From: CAYNTS01 sp964400495
Lineage (GTDB): Bacteria; Fidelibacterota; Marinisomatia; SCGC-AAA003-L08; D37C17
DNA length: 47,092 bases
Assembly: GCA_964400495.1 (NCBI GenBank)
Contig: CAYNTS010000009.1
Coordinates: 1-47,092 of the forward strand
Direction of reading: 5' to 3'
Part shown: one piece after another, positions 8,486 to 17,775 of the stretch
Position numbering within the stretch: position 1 is the stretch's first letter
Layout of the letters: each line of letters begins with the position of its first letter
Notes under the pieces: model-generated
What the model was told of the DNA's origin: nothing
The model's database searches: none
What the model saw: only the letters and a program-made list of their open reading frames with translations
Program-made: the position numbers and the translations under genes

Positions 8486-9852
8486 ACATTTATCCCAATT
8501 TCTTTTACTAAGTTTGCAAATTTAAGTCCTCGTTCTTCAAAATTATTGAATTGATCAAAGCTTGCACATGCTGGCGATAATAAAACCACATCTCCACTTA
8601 TAGCAATTTGCTTTGTTTTCTTAAATGCATCGTCAAAGTTTTGAATAAATTCACACGTAAAATCAGGTGTAAGTTGCTTAGAAATCTTTTCCCCAGCTTG
8701 TCCATAACACACAATAGTTTTTACTCGATTATTCATAATTGGCGTAAGCTCAGTAAAATCACTTTCACCTTTATCTTGCCCACCTAAAATTAGAATTAAA
8801 TCTTTCTCAAAACTTTCAATTGCTACTTCAGTTGCAGCAATATTTGTCGCCTTGGAATCATTATAATATTTCACTCCATTAATTTCATCAATTAACTCTA
8901 AACGATGGGGAATAGGGTTGAAATTTTGAATAGCTTTAGTAATTGCTGAATTAGAAATTCCAAATAACGAAGCCATCGTTGAAGATGCTAATATATTTTG
9001 AATATTATGATTTCCAACCAGTGGACAATCCTTCAGATAGAACAGAACATTTTCATTTTCATCATATACTTTAGTACTATTCAAATGGTAAAGAGTCTGA
9101 TTAGAAGCGGAAAGGGAGAAATTGATTGTGCGTTCCTTTCCCTTAACAAAGGACTGGAGGAGGAGGTCATCTTCGTTAATTATCAACCAACCAGACTCTT
9201 TTAAATTTTTAGCAATATTCAATTTTGTTTGTGCATAATCATGAATATCATCGTATCTGTCCATGTGATCTGGACTAATGTTTAGCACAGAAGCAATATT
9301 TGGGGTAAAATGATAGATATGCTCAAGTTGAAAACTACTCACTTCTAAAATATGAACCGTGTTTTCAATTGGGTTATGTATCTGATTTAAAACATTCTCT
9401 GAAAATGGAATACCAACATTGCCACCAATTAAAGAATTATACCCACCATTTTTACACATATTGTTGAGAAGATGGGTAGTTGTAGTTTTTCCGTTCGAAC
9501 CGGTAATAGCAAGGATTGGCTCATCTGTAAACCAAGATGCAAATTCAATTTCGCTAACAACAATTCCGCCAAGCTCTAAATATGATTGAACTATAGGAAT
9601 TGTATCAGGAATACCTGGACTTATAATCAATAAATCTGCGTCTAATACTTTATCTGAATGTCCGCCTAATTCATAATCAAAAGACTGAAGGTTATTACTT
9701 ATTGAATTTGTGGTTGAAAAATCACTAATAAACACAGATGCTCCAACATGTTGAGCAAGTTTCCCTGCACCAATACCACTTCTTCCAGCACCTAAAATGC
9801 TAATTTTCTGGTTAATCCAATCAATATTTGATATGTTATGAATGTCTATCAT
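8482..9852 (-). CDS. murD: UDP-N-acetylmuramoyl-L-alanine--D-glutamate ligase MurD
   Basis: Adds D-glutamate to UDP-MurNAc-L-Ala using ATP. It has 456 residues. The N-terminal fold starts ILGAGRSGIGAG (near 19-30), the P-loop GSNGKTT is near 118-124, LNISPDHMDRY lies in the central domain and YNDSKATN in the C-terminal domain, all in the family order. The C-terminus LLSPACASFDQFNNFEERG is strongly typical of MurD. It is coupled to mraY and ftsW by four-base overlaps. Confidence 0.98.
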   Translation of the reverse strand: MIDIHNISNIDWINQKISILGAGRSGIGAGKLAQHVGASVFISDFSTTNSISNNLQSFDYELGGHSDKVLDADLLIISPGIPDTIPIVQSYLELGGIVVSEIEFASWFTDEPILAITGSNGKTTTTHLLNNMCKNGGYNSLIGGNVGIPFSENVLNQIHNPIENTVHILEVSSFQLEHIYHFTPNIASVLNISPDHMDRYDDIHDYAQTKLNIAKNLKESGWLIINEDDLLLQSFVKGKERTINFSLSASNQTLYHLNSTKVYDENENVLFYLKDCPLVGNHNIQNILASSTMASLFGISNSAITKAIQNFNPIPHRLELIDEINGVKYYNDSKATNIAATEVAIESFEKDLILILGGQDKGESDFTELTPIMNNRVKTIVCYGQAGEKISKQLTPDFTCEFIQNFDDAFKKTKQIAISGDVVLLSPACASFDQFNNFEERGLKFANLVKEIGINV

Positions 9853-10952
9853 TGAATTTTAAAAGTTGTTAATGATAAAAATGCCAAAAGAATTCCAATT
9901 ATCCAGAACCGAATAACTACATGATTTTCGTTCCATCCATATATTTCAAAGTGGTGGTGAATTGGAGCCATTTTAAAGAACCGTTTTCCTTCGCCATATT
10001 TCTTTTTTGTGTATTTAAAATATCCAAGTTGAATTATCACTGATAATGATTCAGCAACAAATACACCACCAATGATTACCAATAAAATTTCTTTTTTGAG
10101 CAGAACTGCTAATGTGCCCAATGCAGCACCCATTGCCAAAGATCCCGTATCACCCATAAAAACTTTTGCTGGATGAGCATTATACCATAAAAATCCAATA
10201 CTAGCTCCAATTAGTGCTAAACAGAAAATAAATAACTCACCTGTTCCTGGGAGGTATAAAATATTTAAATAATCACTATAGTCAAATCTACCCGAAGCAT
10301 AGGCAATTGCTCCAAAAACCAATGTTGCAATAGCAACCAATCCTGTTGCTAATCCATCTAAACCATCCGTTAAATTCACTGCGTTTGATGTGCCAGTAAT
10401 AACTAATACAACAAGTGGAATGTAAAACCACCCTAAATCAAAGGTTCCATTTGCAACAAAAGGAAGCGAAATAACGGATTTTATTGGTTCACTAATTGGA
10501 TTGAAATACAAAATGGAACCAATTATTAGTCCTAACGATATTTGACCAATCATTTTATATCTTGCTATTAAACCTTTTGGATATTTTTTAATTACTTTTA
10601 GGTAGTCATCAAGAAAACCAATGCCACCCATCCACAAAGTTGCCATTAAAATAAGTAAAATATATCTATCATCTAATCTCGCCCAGAGGATAGTGGGAAG
10701 GATAATTGCCAATAGGATAATTATCCCTCCCATCGTTGGAGTACCTTCTTTTTCTTGGTGAGATGCAGGCCCAGATTTTCGAATGGTTTCACCAATTTGG
10801 TGAACCAAGAGTGTGCGGATGATTTTGGGCCCGATGAGGAAACTAATTAACAGAGCAGTTATTGCAGCACCAATTGCCCTGAATGAAATATATTGAAAAA
10901 TGTTAAAACCAAAAAAGAGCTCTCGTAATGGATACAATAACTCATACAACAT
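9849..10952 (-). CDS. mraY: phospho-N-acetylmuramoyl-pentapeptide transferase MraY
   Basis: Integral membrane enzyme that transfers phospho-MurNAc-pentapeptide to undecaprenyl phosphate, giving lipid I. It has 367 residues and about ten membrane helices. KEGTPTMGGI (near 68), the acidic FLDDYLKV (near 113), NLTDGLDGLA (near 193) and the GDTGSLAMGA motif (near 268) are all present, as is the histidine cluster APIHHHFE near the end. The start ATG 10952 lies inside the end of murF (11-base overlap). Confidence 0.98.
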   Translation of the reverse strand: MLYELLYPLRELFFGFNIFQYISFRAIGAAITALLISFLIGPKIIRTLLVHQIGETIRKSGPASHQEKEGTPTMGGIIILLAIILPTILWARLDDRYILLILMATLWMGGIGFLDDYLKVIKKYPKGLIARYKMIGQISLGLIIGSILYFNPISEPIKSVISLPFVANGTFDLGWFYIPLVVLVITGTSNAVNLTDGLDGLATGLVAIATLVFGAIAYASGRFDYSDYLNILYLPGTGELFIFCLALIGASIGFLWYNAHPAKVFMGDTGSLAMGAALGTLAVLLKKEILLVIIGGVFVAESLSVIIQLGYFKYTKKKYGEGKRFFKMAPIHHHFEIYGWNENHVVIRFWIIGILLAFLSLTTFKIQ

Positions 10953-12288
10953 GATGATTAAACCCCTGTTTTATGACTTCTTCCATTTGCATCCCACGTG
11001 ACCCTTTTAAATAAATCACGTCACCTGTATTTGCAACCGATTGAAGTTCGTTAATTAATTGTGTTTTTTCTGTAAAATGGTTTGTTATTATTTTTGAATT
11101 ATTAATAGAATTAAATGTATTCTTTGTTAATTGACCAAAAGTGAATACTACATCAATATTTGTATTTGATATATACTCTCCAAGGAGTTTATGATGTTTA
11201 TTCTCAAGTACACCTAATTCTAGCATATCACCTAAAACAGCTATTCGTTTACCATCGCAATTGCACTGAATCAAGGTCTCAAGTCCAGCAATAGCAGATT
11301 TTAAATTGGCATTGTATGAATCATCAATAAATGTGATGTCATTTATTTTATGAATACCACCTCGCCCTTTTGGCAATACAAACGATTGAAATTGACTCAC
11401 AATTTCTTCATGAGATAATCCGAGTGTTGATGCAATACTATAAACAGCCAATGCGTTTTTAGCAAATGTGAAGTCGATATTTTCTAAATAAATTGACTTT
11501 CCATTTATGATGAGAGCGTTTTTGTTTTGGTTTATTTCCGCGTTAAAATCACTTTTGTTTTTAAACCCAAAGGTTACACCTTTTGATTTGATGTCAATAT
11601 TTGATACATATTCATCATCATTATTGATAAAGGCAATACCCTCAAATGGGAGCGATGTGAAAAGAGCAGATTTAGTTTCAGCAATTTCTTCAATAGTTTT
11701 GAACTGACTAATATGTGCTTCAGAAACATTGGTGATTAATCCCATATTGGGTTGGGCAATTTCACACAGGGTTTGAATTTCACCAGGTTCACTAGCACCC
11801 ATTTCTAAGATACAATATTCAATATCAATAGGTATTGAAAACATTGTTATTGGCAACCCAATAGTGCTATTAAAGTTGCCCTCAGTTTTCATTGTTGTAA
11901 AAGAAGGCGAAACAACATGATATAACAAATCTTTATTGGTTGTTTTACCGTTTGTTCCAGTTATTCCAATTACTTTTCCATTGATATGCTTTCTGTACTC
12001 GGTTGCAAGTTCAGAAAGGGTACCCAAAGTGGAATTTACATACGTAATTTTAGGGTTTGAAGTGTTTGATTTATTTTCAGAAAACACAAGTGAAGCACCA
12101 CTTTGCAGTGCATCTTCAATAAAATCATGTCCATCAAAATGCTCACCCACTATTGGAAGATAGATATCACCCTCTTTGACTTTTCGTGAATCAATTGTGA
12201 AACCATTTAATTGATTTGAAGAAATACCCTGAGAGTAGGACTTAAGTAAATTTGCCATTAATATTGGTTCTTTTAAATCAACTCTCAT
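10942..12288 (-). CDS. murF: UDP-N-acetylmuramoyl-tripeptide--D-alanyl-D-alanine ligase MurF
   Basis: Adds D-Ala-D-Ala to complete the pentapeptide precursor. I chose ATG 12288 (448 residues, starting MRVDLKEP), which has AGGG about eight bases upstream; the frame is open further, to 12318, but that extension lies wholly inside murE and looks non-native. The P-loop GTNGKTT is at 111-117 of this protein, and GITNVSEAH-like and DDSYNAN motifs follow in order. Eleven-base overlaps join it to murE and mraY. A ddl gene for the D-Ala-D-Ala substrate is not in this cluster. Confidence 0.96.
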   Translation of the reverse strand: MRVDLKEPILMANLLKSYSQGISSNQLNGFTIDSRKVKEGDIYLPIVGEHFDGHDFIEDALQSGASLVFSENKSNTSNPKITYVNSTLGTLSELATEYRKHINGKVIGITGTNGKTTNKDLLYHVVSPSFTTMKTEGNFNSTIGLPITMFSIPIDIEYCILEMGASEPGEIQTLCEIAQPNMGLITNVSEAHISQFKTIEEIAETKSALFTSLPFEGIAFINNDDEYVSNIDIKSKGVTFGFKNKSDFNAEINQNKNALIINGKSIYLENIDFTFAKNALAVYSIASTLGLSHEEIVSQFQSFVLPKGRGGIHKINDITFIDDSYNANLKSAIAGLETLIQCNCDGKRIAVLGDMLELGVLENKHHKLLGEYISNTNIDVVFTFGQLTKNTFNSINNSKIITNHFTEKTQLINELQSVANTGDVIYLKGSRGMQMEEVIKQGFNHHVV

Positions 12289-13726
12289 TTTCAAATCCCT
12301 GAATTGACTCCACATCACTATAGTAATGTTTTTTACCTTTTATTAATTGATAATTTTCTCTACCTTTCCCCAAAACCAATAATACCGTATTTTCATTCAT
12401 TTGTTCCATTGCTGAATGGATTGCAGTTTTCCTGTCAGCAATAATTGAATAATTTTCTGTTTTAAACCCAGAAGTAATTTCTTGAACTATTTCATCTGCA
12501 TTATCCCACCGCGGATTATCGGCAGTTACAAAAACATGGTCAGAAAATTGTTCAGCTATAGATGCCATCAATGGTCGTTTATCCCTGTCTCTATTTCCAC
12601 CACATCCAAATAAAGTAAATATTTTGGTATTTTTATTAGAAAATTCAGTAACTGAAGATAAGACTTTCTCGTACGCATCTGGAGTATGTGCATAATCAAT
12701 AAATACTTTCTTATTGACTGAGTTTTCAATATGCTCAAGTCGACCTGGAACAGATGTAAATGATTGAATACCATATTGAATGTTATTGATATCAATACCC
12801 ATTGCAGAACAAACTCCAATTGTTGCCATGATATTTGATAAATTATATTGTCCAATTAATTGTGAAGATATTTCTACATTATTCCCAAAACATGAAATAG
12901 TTGCGTATGTTTCAGATAATGAAAAGTTAGTTTTAGTTGGATAAATATCTGCATTTGCATTAAATCCAAAGGTTATTGGTTTTGCATTTGAATTTTCAAT
13001 TATTCGTGCTGAATATAAATCATCATTATTAACAACAATTGTTTTGCTTGAATCAAGGTGAGTGAATAATCTTAATTTTGATTGAAAATACTGTTCCATA
13101 TCACCATGAAAATCAAGATGATCTTGACTTAAATTGGTAAATACTGCTATATCTACTTCAACATTATCAACTCGGTGCAATTCTAAGGCATGTGAAGAAA
13201 TTTCCATCACAATATGATTGATTCCACCTTTTTTTAATGTTTGAAATATTTGCTGAATCTCAACAGATTCAGGTGTTGTAAATCCTGTTGACATTAATCC
13301 ACTTGGAGTTTTGAAACCAAGAGTCCCCATAGAACTACAGGGAATACCACAGGTATTTACAATATGGTCAACCAATAATGCAGTAGAGGTTTTCCCGTTT
13401 GTACCTGTAATTCCTACAATTTTCAAATCTTTTGAAGGGTTATTATAAAAATTCGCAGCCACTTTTGACATTATAGCACGAGGGTTTTTAACTTGAATTA
13501 CTGGCACAACATCGGTTTCGGGTGCACGTCCATTTGCCATCACTGCAACAGCTCCAGCATCCAATGCTTCAAAAATATAATCATGCCCATCTTCATTTTC
13601 ACCAGCAATTGCTATGAATAATGTACCGGGTCTTACCTTTCGAGAATCATACGTAATTGAGGTGATTTCACGCCCATCAGCAGAACCATTAAAATTGATA
13701 TTATGTAATAGTTTATCTAAATGCAT
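12278..13726 (-). CDS. murE: UDP-N-acetylmuramoyl-L-alanyl-D-glutamate--2,6-diaminopimelate ligase MurE
   Basis: Adds the third residue of the stem peptide. Start chosen at ATG 13726 (MHLDKLLHN, 482 residues), where it shares one base with the ftsI stop (TAATG); an extension to 13753 is open but lies within ftsI. The P-loop GTNGKTS is at 108-114. The substrate-specificity motif near residue 400 reads DNPR, which in this family goes with meso-diaminopimelate rather than lysine. That indicates a Gram-negative type peptidoglycan. Confidence 0.97.
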   Translation of the reverse strand: MHLDKLLHNINFNGSADGREITSITYDSRKVRPGTLFIAIAGENEDGHDYIFEALDAGAVAVMANGRAPETDVVPVIQVKNPRAIMSKVAANFYNNPSKDLKIVGITGTNGKTSTALLVDHIVNTCGIPCSSMGTLGFKTPSGLMSTGFTTPESVEIQQIFQTLKKGGINHIVMEISSHALELHRVDNVEVDIAVFTNLSQDHLDFHGDMEQYFQSKLRLFTHLDSSKTIVVNNDDLYSARIIENSNAKPITFGFNANADIYPTKTNFSLSETYATISCFGNNVEISSQLIGQYNLSNIMATIGVCSAMGIDINNIQYGIQSFTSVPGRLEHIENSVNKKVFIDYAHTPDAYEKVLSSVTEFSNKNTKIFTLFGCGGNRDRDKRPLMASIAEQFSDHVFVTADNPRWDNADEIVQEITSGFKTENYSIIADRKTAIHSAMEQMNENTVLLVLGKGRENYQLIKGKKHYYSDVESIQGFENES

Positions 13727-15678
13727 TAAATGGTTTCCAATTTCAAAACACACTCTTTCGTCGAAATTTGTTTACCAGCTCGAATCGATTGCCATGTTAC
13801 TCGTCCAGAAGTCCCAACAGGTTTGATTTCTAACCCAACATTTTGCGCTTCTTTGATAGCACTTTTTAATGTTTTACCTATAAAATCTGGAACAACTTGC
13901 TTTTGAATAACACGACGAGTTGATAAATTAGGTGGAGTATTATTCTCATTTTGATTTTGTGCAATTAAGTCTTCTTTTTGAATTATTTTTGATGGCTTAA
14001 TTGAGGGATCGTGAATAATAATTCGTTTATAAATTTCTTTTGTAATTGGTGCAGCCGATTCATTTCCCCAATGAAATCCATATTTTGGTGAATCCACAGA
14101 AACTACACAAACATATTTTGGATTATCTATAGGGAAGATAGAAGCAAAAGAAGAAATGAACTCATTTTTTGAATACTCACCATCAATAAATTTTTCAGCC
14201 GTACCTGTTTTACCTCCAATTAAATACCCAGGAATTCGTGCATTATACCCAGTGCCAGTTTCAACAACCGATAATAGCATTTCTTTTAACTCATCAGTTG
14301 TTTCTTTAGATACTACTTTTCGGATTACTTCTGTTTTTGGAGAGTAATTTTTATAATTCACACCTTTAATATTTGAAATTATACGAGGTTTAATTAAATA
14401 CCCACCATTTGCTATTACTGAATACGATGATGCCAATTGAAGTGTAGTTGCAGAAATTTCTTGACCAATTGGAACATACGTATTTGAGAGTCGTGACCAT
14501 TCACTAACACCTCTTAACTTTCCACTAGATTCGCTTGGTAAAGGTAGATTTGTTGAATTTCCAAACCCAAATTGTCGTGAATAATTATAAATTGTTTGCG
14601 AACCTAAATTATGGGATATTTTTGAGATTCCAATATTACTTGAGTATTTAAAAATATCAAATACTGTAATATCTTCGTGAGGTTCATGGTCGTGTAGTAT
14701 TTTTCCTGATGAGAGTTTGTATTTACCATTCTCACAGTTAAATATATCATCTTGTGAAATTACTCCCGTTTCCAAACCTGCAGAAATAGCAATAATTTTA
14801 TATGTTGAGCCAGGTTCGTATTCAGCAGAAATAACTTTATTTTGAAATTTTTCCACATCAAATAAATTATAAGAATTTGGGTTAAAATCTGGAACAGTTG
14901 CCATAGCAATAATCTCGCCAGTATTAGGGTCCATTAGTATTCCATTTGCAGATTTTGTTTTGTACTTGTTTAGCCCCTTACTTAATTCCTCTTGTAAAAT
15001 ACTTTGCAAATCAATATCGATAGTCAAAGATATATCATCACCATCTACTAACACCACTTCTTCGCTAAAAGTAGGGGTCATTTTCCCATGAATTGATTTT
15101 TCATAGACAACATTTTTTTCTTGACCTTTTAAAATGTCATTAAATTGTTTTTCAATACCAACTTGCCCAATATTTTCAGTATTCATAAACCCAATTACTT
15201 GGGCACATAAATTGTTGTAAGGGTAATGTCTATGTTGCACAACATCAAAAGCTAACCCCTTGATATTGTTTATTTGTTGTTCTACATATTTAGGCTCTCT
15301 TAGCAAAACATTGTTTTCTAAAGCAATATACTTTTTGCGATTGTTTAACTTATTTTGATAATACTGAACTGGTTTATTAAAATAGTTGGACATAAAATTA
15401 GATATTTTAGTTGGATCATTTTCAACTGTAGTATTTACCCAAATAGTATATCGAGAAATATTATGTGCTAATTCATTTCCATTTCTGTCATAAATATTTC
15501 CCCGTTTTCCAGCAATATTTTGATTTCTGAATCCCTCTCTAATTGCTTTTTCAGCAAAATTCTTAGAATCAATTATTTGAATTGTAAAAAACTTAAATAA
15601 GATTAAAAAGCATACAGTAAAAACAATTGCTACTACAATTTGAAGTCGATATCTAAATTGCTGATATAACCGTGTCAT
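13726..15678 (-). CDS. ftsI: division-specific D,D-transpeptidase FtsI (PBP3) with PASTA domain
   Basis: Class B penicillin-binding protein that crosslinks septal peptidoglycan together with FtsW. It has 650 residues. One N-terminal membrane segment (about 12-34) is followed by the dimerisation domain from about 55 and then the transpeptidase domain with S291-x-x-K294, SSN at 346-348 and KTG at 490-492. A C-terminal PASTA-like repeat (about 590-650, starting VPDFIGKTL) is typical of this family outside the Proteobacteria. It overlaps ftsL by four bases and murE by one. Confidence 0.97.
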   Translation of the reverse strand: MTRLYQQFRYRLQIVVAIVFTVCFLILFKFFTIQIIDSKNFAEKAIREGFRNQNIAGKRGNIYDRNGNELAHNISRYTIWVNTTVENDPTKISNFMSNYFNKPVQYYQNKLNNRKKYIALENNVLLREPKYVEQQINNIKGLAFDVVQHRHYPYNNLCAQVIGFMNTENIGQVGIEKQFNDILKGQEKNVVYEKSIHGKMTPTFSEEVVLVDGDDISLTIDIDLQSILQEELSKGLNKYKTKSANGILMDPNTGEIIAMATVPDFNPNSYNLFDVEKFQNKVISAEYEPGSTYKIIAISAGLETGVISQDDIFNCENGKYKLSSGKILHDHEPHEDITVFDIFKYSSNIGISKISHNLGSQTIYNYSRQFGFGNSTNLPLPSESSGKLRGVSEWSRLSNTYVPIGQEISATTLQLASSYSVIANGGYLIKPRIISNIKGVNYKNYSPKTEVIRKVVSKETTDELKEMLLSVVETGTGYNARIPGYLIGGKTGTAEKFIDGEYSKNEFISSFASIFPIDNPKYVCVVSVDSPKYGFHWGNESAAPITKEIYKRIIIHDPSIKPSKIIQKEDLIAQNQNENNTPPNLSTRRVIQKQVVPDFIGKTLKSAIKEAQNVGLEIKPVGTSGRVTWQSIRAGKQISTKECVLKLETI

Positions 15679-15974
15679 TTCATATCATCCATGTAAATAA
15701 TGAGCGATTCCGGAACAGGAGTATGCATACTGAACTTGTCTCTTGCAACACGTTCAATTCGAGATTGGCTAGATAGACTTTTTTGTTCACTTCGTAATAA
15801 ATTTAGTTTATTAATATATGTGATTCGTTTGTTGTTTAATTTTTGGATACTAGCATGAATATTTATCGATTCATTTCTAATAGTTAAGTACAAAAGAAAA
15901 TAAATTGTAATTGTTGCAACAGTTACAAAGAAAAATATTAAATCAGTGAATGATGTTTTTCGTTGTTTAATCAT
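15675..15974 (-). CDS. ftsL: FtsL-like cell division protein
   Basis: Small bitopic protein of 99 residues with one membrane segment (about 11-31), then a heptad-rich helix likely to form a coiled coil (about 35-75), and a short tail containing RIERVARDKFSMHTPVPES, which fits the end of FtsL/DivIC proteins. It would act with FtsQ and a DivIC/FtsB partner to recruit FtsW and FtsI. Sequence conservation is low in this family, so the call depends mainly on size, architecture and the place between rsmH and ftsI. Confidence 0.88.
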   Translation of the reverse strand: MIKQRKTSFTDLIFFFVTVATITIYFLLYLTIRNESINIHASIQKLNNKRITYINKLNLLRSEQKSLSSQSRIERVARDKFSMHTPVPESLIIYMDDMK

Positions 15975-16913
15975 TTAAATTCTTTCAGCTATTCTCAATT
16001 TTGCACTTCGAGCTCTTGGATTGTTAGCAATTTCATCCTCACTCCCAACAACCACCTTTCGGTTAATTATCCTTAAACTTGGCTTTGTATCACACACACA
16101 AACAGGGTATTCCCTTGGACACACACATGTTTTTGACTGTTCTTTGAAAAATCGTTTAACAATTTTATCCTCTAAAGAGTGAAATGTTATTACCGCAATT
16201 CTTCTACCCTTCTTTAAATAGGTCAACGAAAATTTCAATGCAATTTTCAAAGATTCAAGCTCTTGATTCACTTCAATTCGAATTGCCTGAAATACTCGTG
16301 ACAAACTTTTTGTTAAAAATCGATCATAAATAACGGATGCAACTGCATCTTTTAAATCTGTTGTTGTTTCCAATTCACCACTCTTGATTTTTGTGACGAT
16401 TGCGGATGCAATTTTCTTGTTAAATTTCTCCTCACCATTATCCCTAATCATTGTGGAGATTTCTGTTTCATCCATTTGATGGAGTAAATCTCTAGCACTT
16501 ACACCAACGTTAGGATTAAACCGCATATCCAATGGTGCATTTGATTGAAAAGAAAAACCCCTATGCTCGGTATCAACTTGGTAGGAGGAAATACCAAGAT
16601 CTAATAATATTCCGTCTATTTCACGGATTCCTAATTTTTCAAGTACTTTAGGAAAATTTTGATAATTGTCATTATGGAGCGAATATTGTTTTCGCAGTTT
16701 TTCAAGACGCTTATCAGAAAAATCCAAAGCATAGGGGTCAGCATCAATTCCTATTAATTGTCCAGCAGTGTTTAATCGTTTTAAAATTTCAGAAGCATGC
16801 CCAGCGAATCCAATCGTACCATCAAGATAGATTCCATTAGGGTCAGTAATTAAATGGGAGACCGTTTCCTCTAATAAAACTGATATATGAGGAGTGTCGG
16901 TCACAGTTTGCAC
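15975..16913 (-). CDS. rsmH: 16S rRNA (cytosine(1402)-N(4))-methyltransferase RsmH
   Basis: S-adenosylmethionine-dependent methyltransferase acting on C1402 of 16S rRNA in the decoding centre. It has 312 residues. HISVLLEETVSHL opens the protein, the SAM loop DGTIGFAGHA is near 30-40, LLDLGISSYQVD near 128 and ITFHSLEDKIVKRFFK near 250, all characteristic. A cysteine-rich stretch (CVCPREYPVCVC) precedes the end, as in other members. The start is GTG 16913, sharing one base with the mraZ stop (TAGTG). Confidence 0.97.
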   Translation of the reverse strand: MQTVTDTPHISVLLEETVSHLITDPNGIYLDGTIGFAGHASEILKRLNTAGQLIGIDADPYALDFSDKRLEKLRKQYSLHNDNYQNFPKVLEKLGIREIDGILLDLGISSYQVDTEHRGFSFQSNAPLDMRFNPNVGVSARDLLHQMDETEISTMIRDNGEEKFNKKIASAIVTKIKSGELETTTDLKDAVASVIYDRFLTKSLSRVFQAIRIEVNQELESLKIALKFSLTYLKKGRRIAVITFHSLEDKIVKRFFKEQSKTCVCPREYPVCVCDTKPSLRIINRKVVVGSEDEIANNPRARSAKLRIAERI

Positions 16914-17374
16914 TAAAAATTAATCTCACTGGCCAAATTTTCAAAGCTCTGAACATTATCGTCGATTGTTGATTCATGTGCCTTTAAGACATCTGGATCC
17001 CACAATTCAATTTTCTTTATCATTCCAATTACAGAAACCTGTTTTGAAATATTTGCAAAACCGCACATACTTTCTGGTATTGCTACACGACCTTGTCCAT
17101 CATATTGAGCATGTGTTGCGTGTCGAACAATAGATCTTACAAAGTTACGATGTGAGTTTTTTATTGAATTTAATGAAACCAATTGTGATTCCACTTTTGC
17201 CCATTCAATTACAGGGTAAAGGATTAAGCATTTATCAAATCCATGTGTAATTACAAATGTCCTGTCATTGGATGGGTGTAGTGCTTTCCGAAATTTAGCC
17301 GGAATACTTAACCGATTTTTCTGATCTAAAGAGTTGCTGTACTCTCCAGTAAATGTTAATTCAAGTTCTGTCAT
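16913..17374 (-). CDS. mraZ: transcriptional regulator MraZ
   Basis: DNA-binding protein of the SpoVT/AbrB-type fold that controls the dcw cluster it heads. Start chosen at ATG 17374 (MTELELTFTGEYSNSLD, 153 residues), because the family begins with F-x-G-x-Y/F-x-x-x-LD; the longer open frame to 17452 adds residues that fall on the operator boxes. Two copies of the MraZ motif are visible: LDQKNRLSIPAKFR (first) and YDGQGRVAIPESM (second). Probably autoregulated through the TGGGG repeats just upstream. Confidence 0.95.
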   Translation of the reverse strand: MTELELTFTGEYSNSLDQKNRLSIPAKFRKALHPSNDRTFVITHGFDKCLILYPVIEWAKVESQLVSLNSIKNSHRNFVRSIVRHATHAQYDGQGRVAIPESMCGFANISKQVSVIGMIKKIELWDPDVLKAHESTIDDNVQSFENLASEINF

Positions 17375-17409
17375 AAATATAGATTCGCACACAAAAGCAA
17401 GGGATAATT

Positions 17410-17487
17410 CCCCATTACTCCCCACAATTATATTCAAATTCCCCATATCCAAGCAAGAAAAATCTTTAATTTTTGTGATTTACCCCA
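17410..17487 (-). promoter_or_regulatory. predicted MraZ operator: four TGGGG boxes in helical phase
   Basis: Read on the minus strand, TGGGG occurs at 17410-17414, 17420-17424, 17441-17445 and 17483-17487. The steps are 10, 21 and 42 bases, that is one, two and four helical turns, so all boxes face the same side of the DNA. MraZ of E. coli is known to bind TGGG-type direct repeats separated by five bases, which the first two boxes match exactly. They lie 36 to 113 bases upstream of the mraZ start. Confidence 0.75.
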
Positions 17488-17610
17488 CAAAAAAGGGTAT
17501 TCAGTTTTGAAATAGGAGTGATAACTATGTGTTGGGAGTTGAATTTAAAAATTAATAAAAAATGTATTATGTAGGGATAGGCTGAAATGTCTGTCCATTT
17601 TTTTAATAAA

Positions 17611-17630
17611 GAGGTTGAAAGTTCAACCTC
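17611..17630. repeat. isolated hairpin between mraZ and trxA
   Basis: A 9-bp stem (GAGGTTGAA and TTCAACCTC) with a two-base AG loop. It resembles the short-loop hairpins upstream of rpmB. It is not followed by a clear T-run on the plus strand; on the minus strand it is followed by an AT-rich stretch but lies upstream of any gene end, so a terminator role is unlikely. Confidence 0.6.
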
Positions 17631-17775
17631 ACGAAATTTTGTAACCTTACCAAATTAATCCTATCTATTAATATGGAATTGAATATTAAATAAAATAGTT
17701 ATCGATTTACATAATACGATTGAAATAAATTTGATTGCTGGATTTATTACCATGATTAAAACATAGGAGTGATAG

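Larger units (their letters stand above)
17375..17775. other. divergent intergenic region between mraZ and trxA
   Basis: About 400 bases with no believable gene; this must hold the promoters of the dcw cluster (leftward) and of the trxA unit (rightward). It contains four TGGGG boxes on the minus strand near mraZ and an isolated hairpin at 17611-17630. I could not assign -10 and -35 boxes with confidence. A minus-strand open frame at 17661-17903 runs into trxA antisense and is rejected. Confidence 0.75.
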
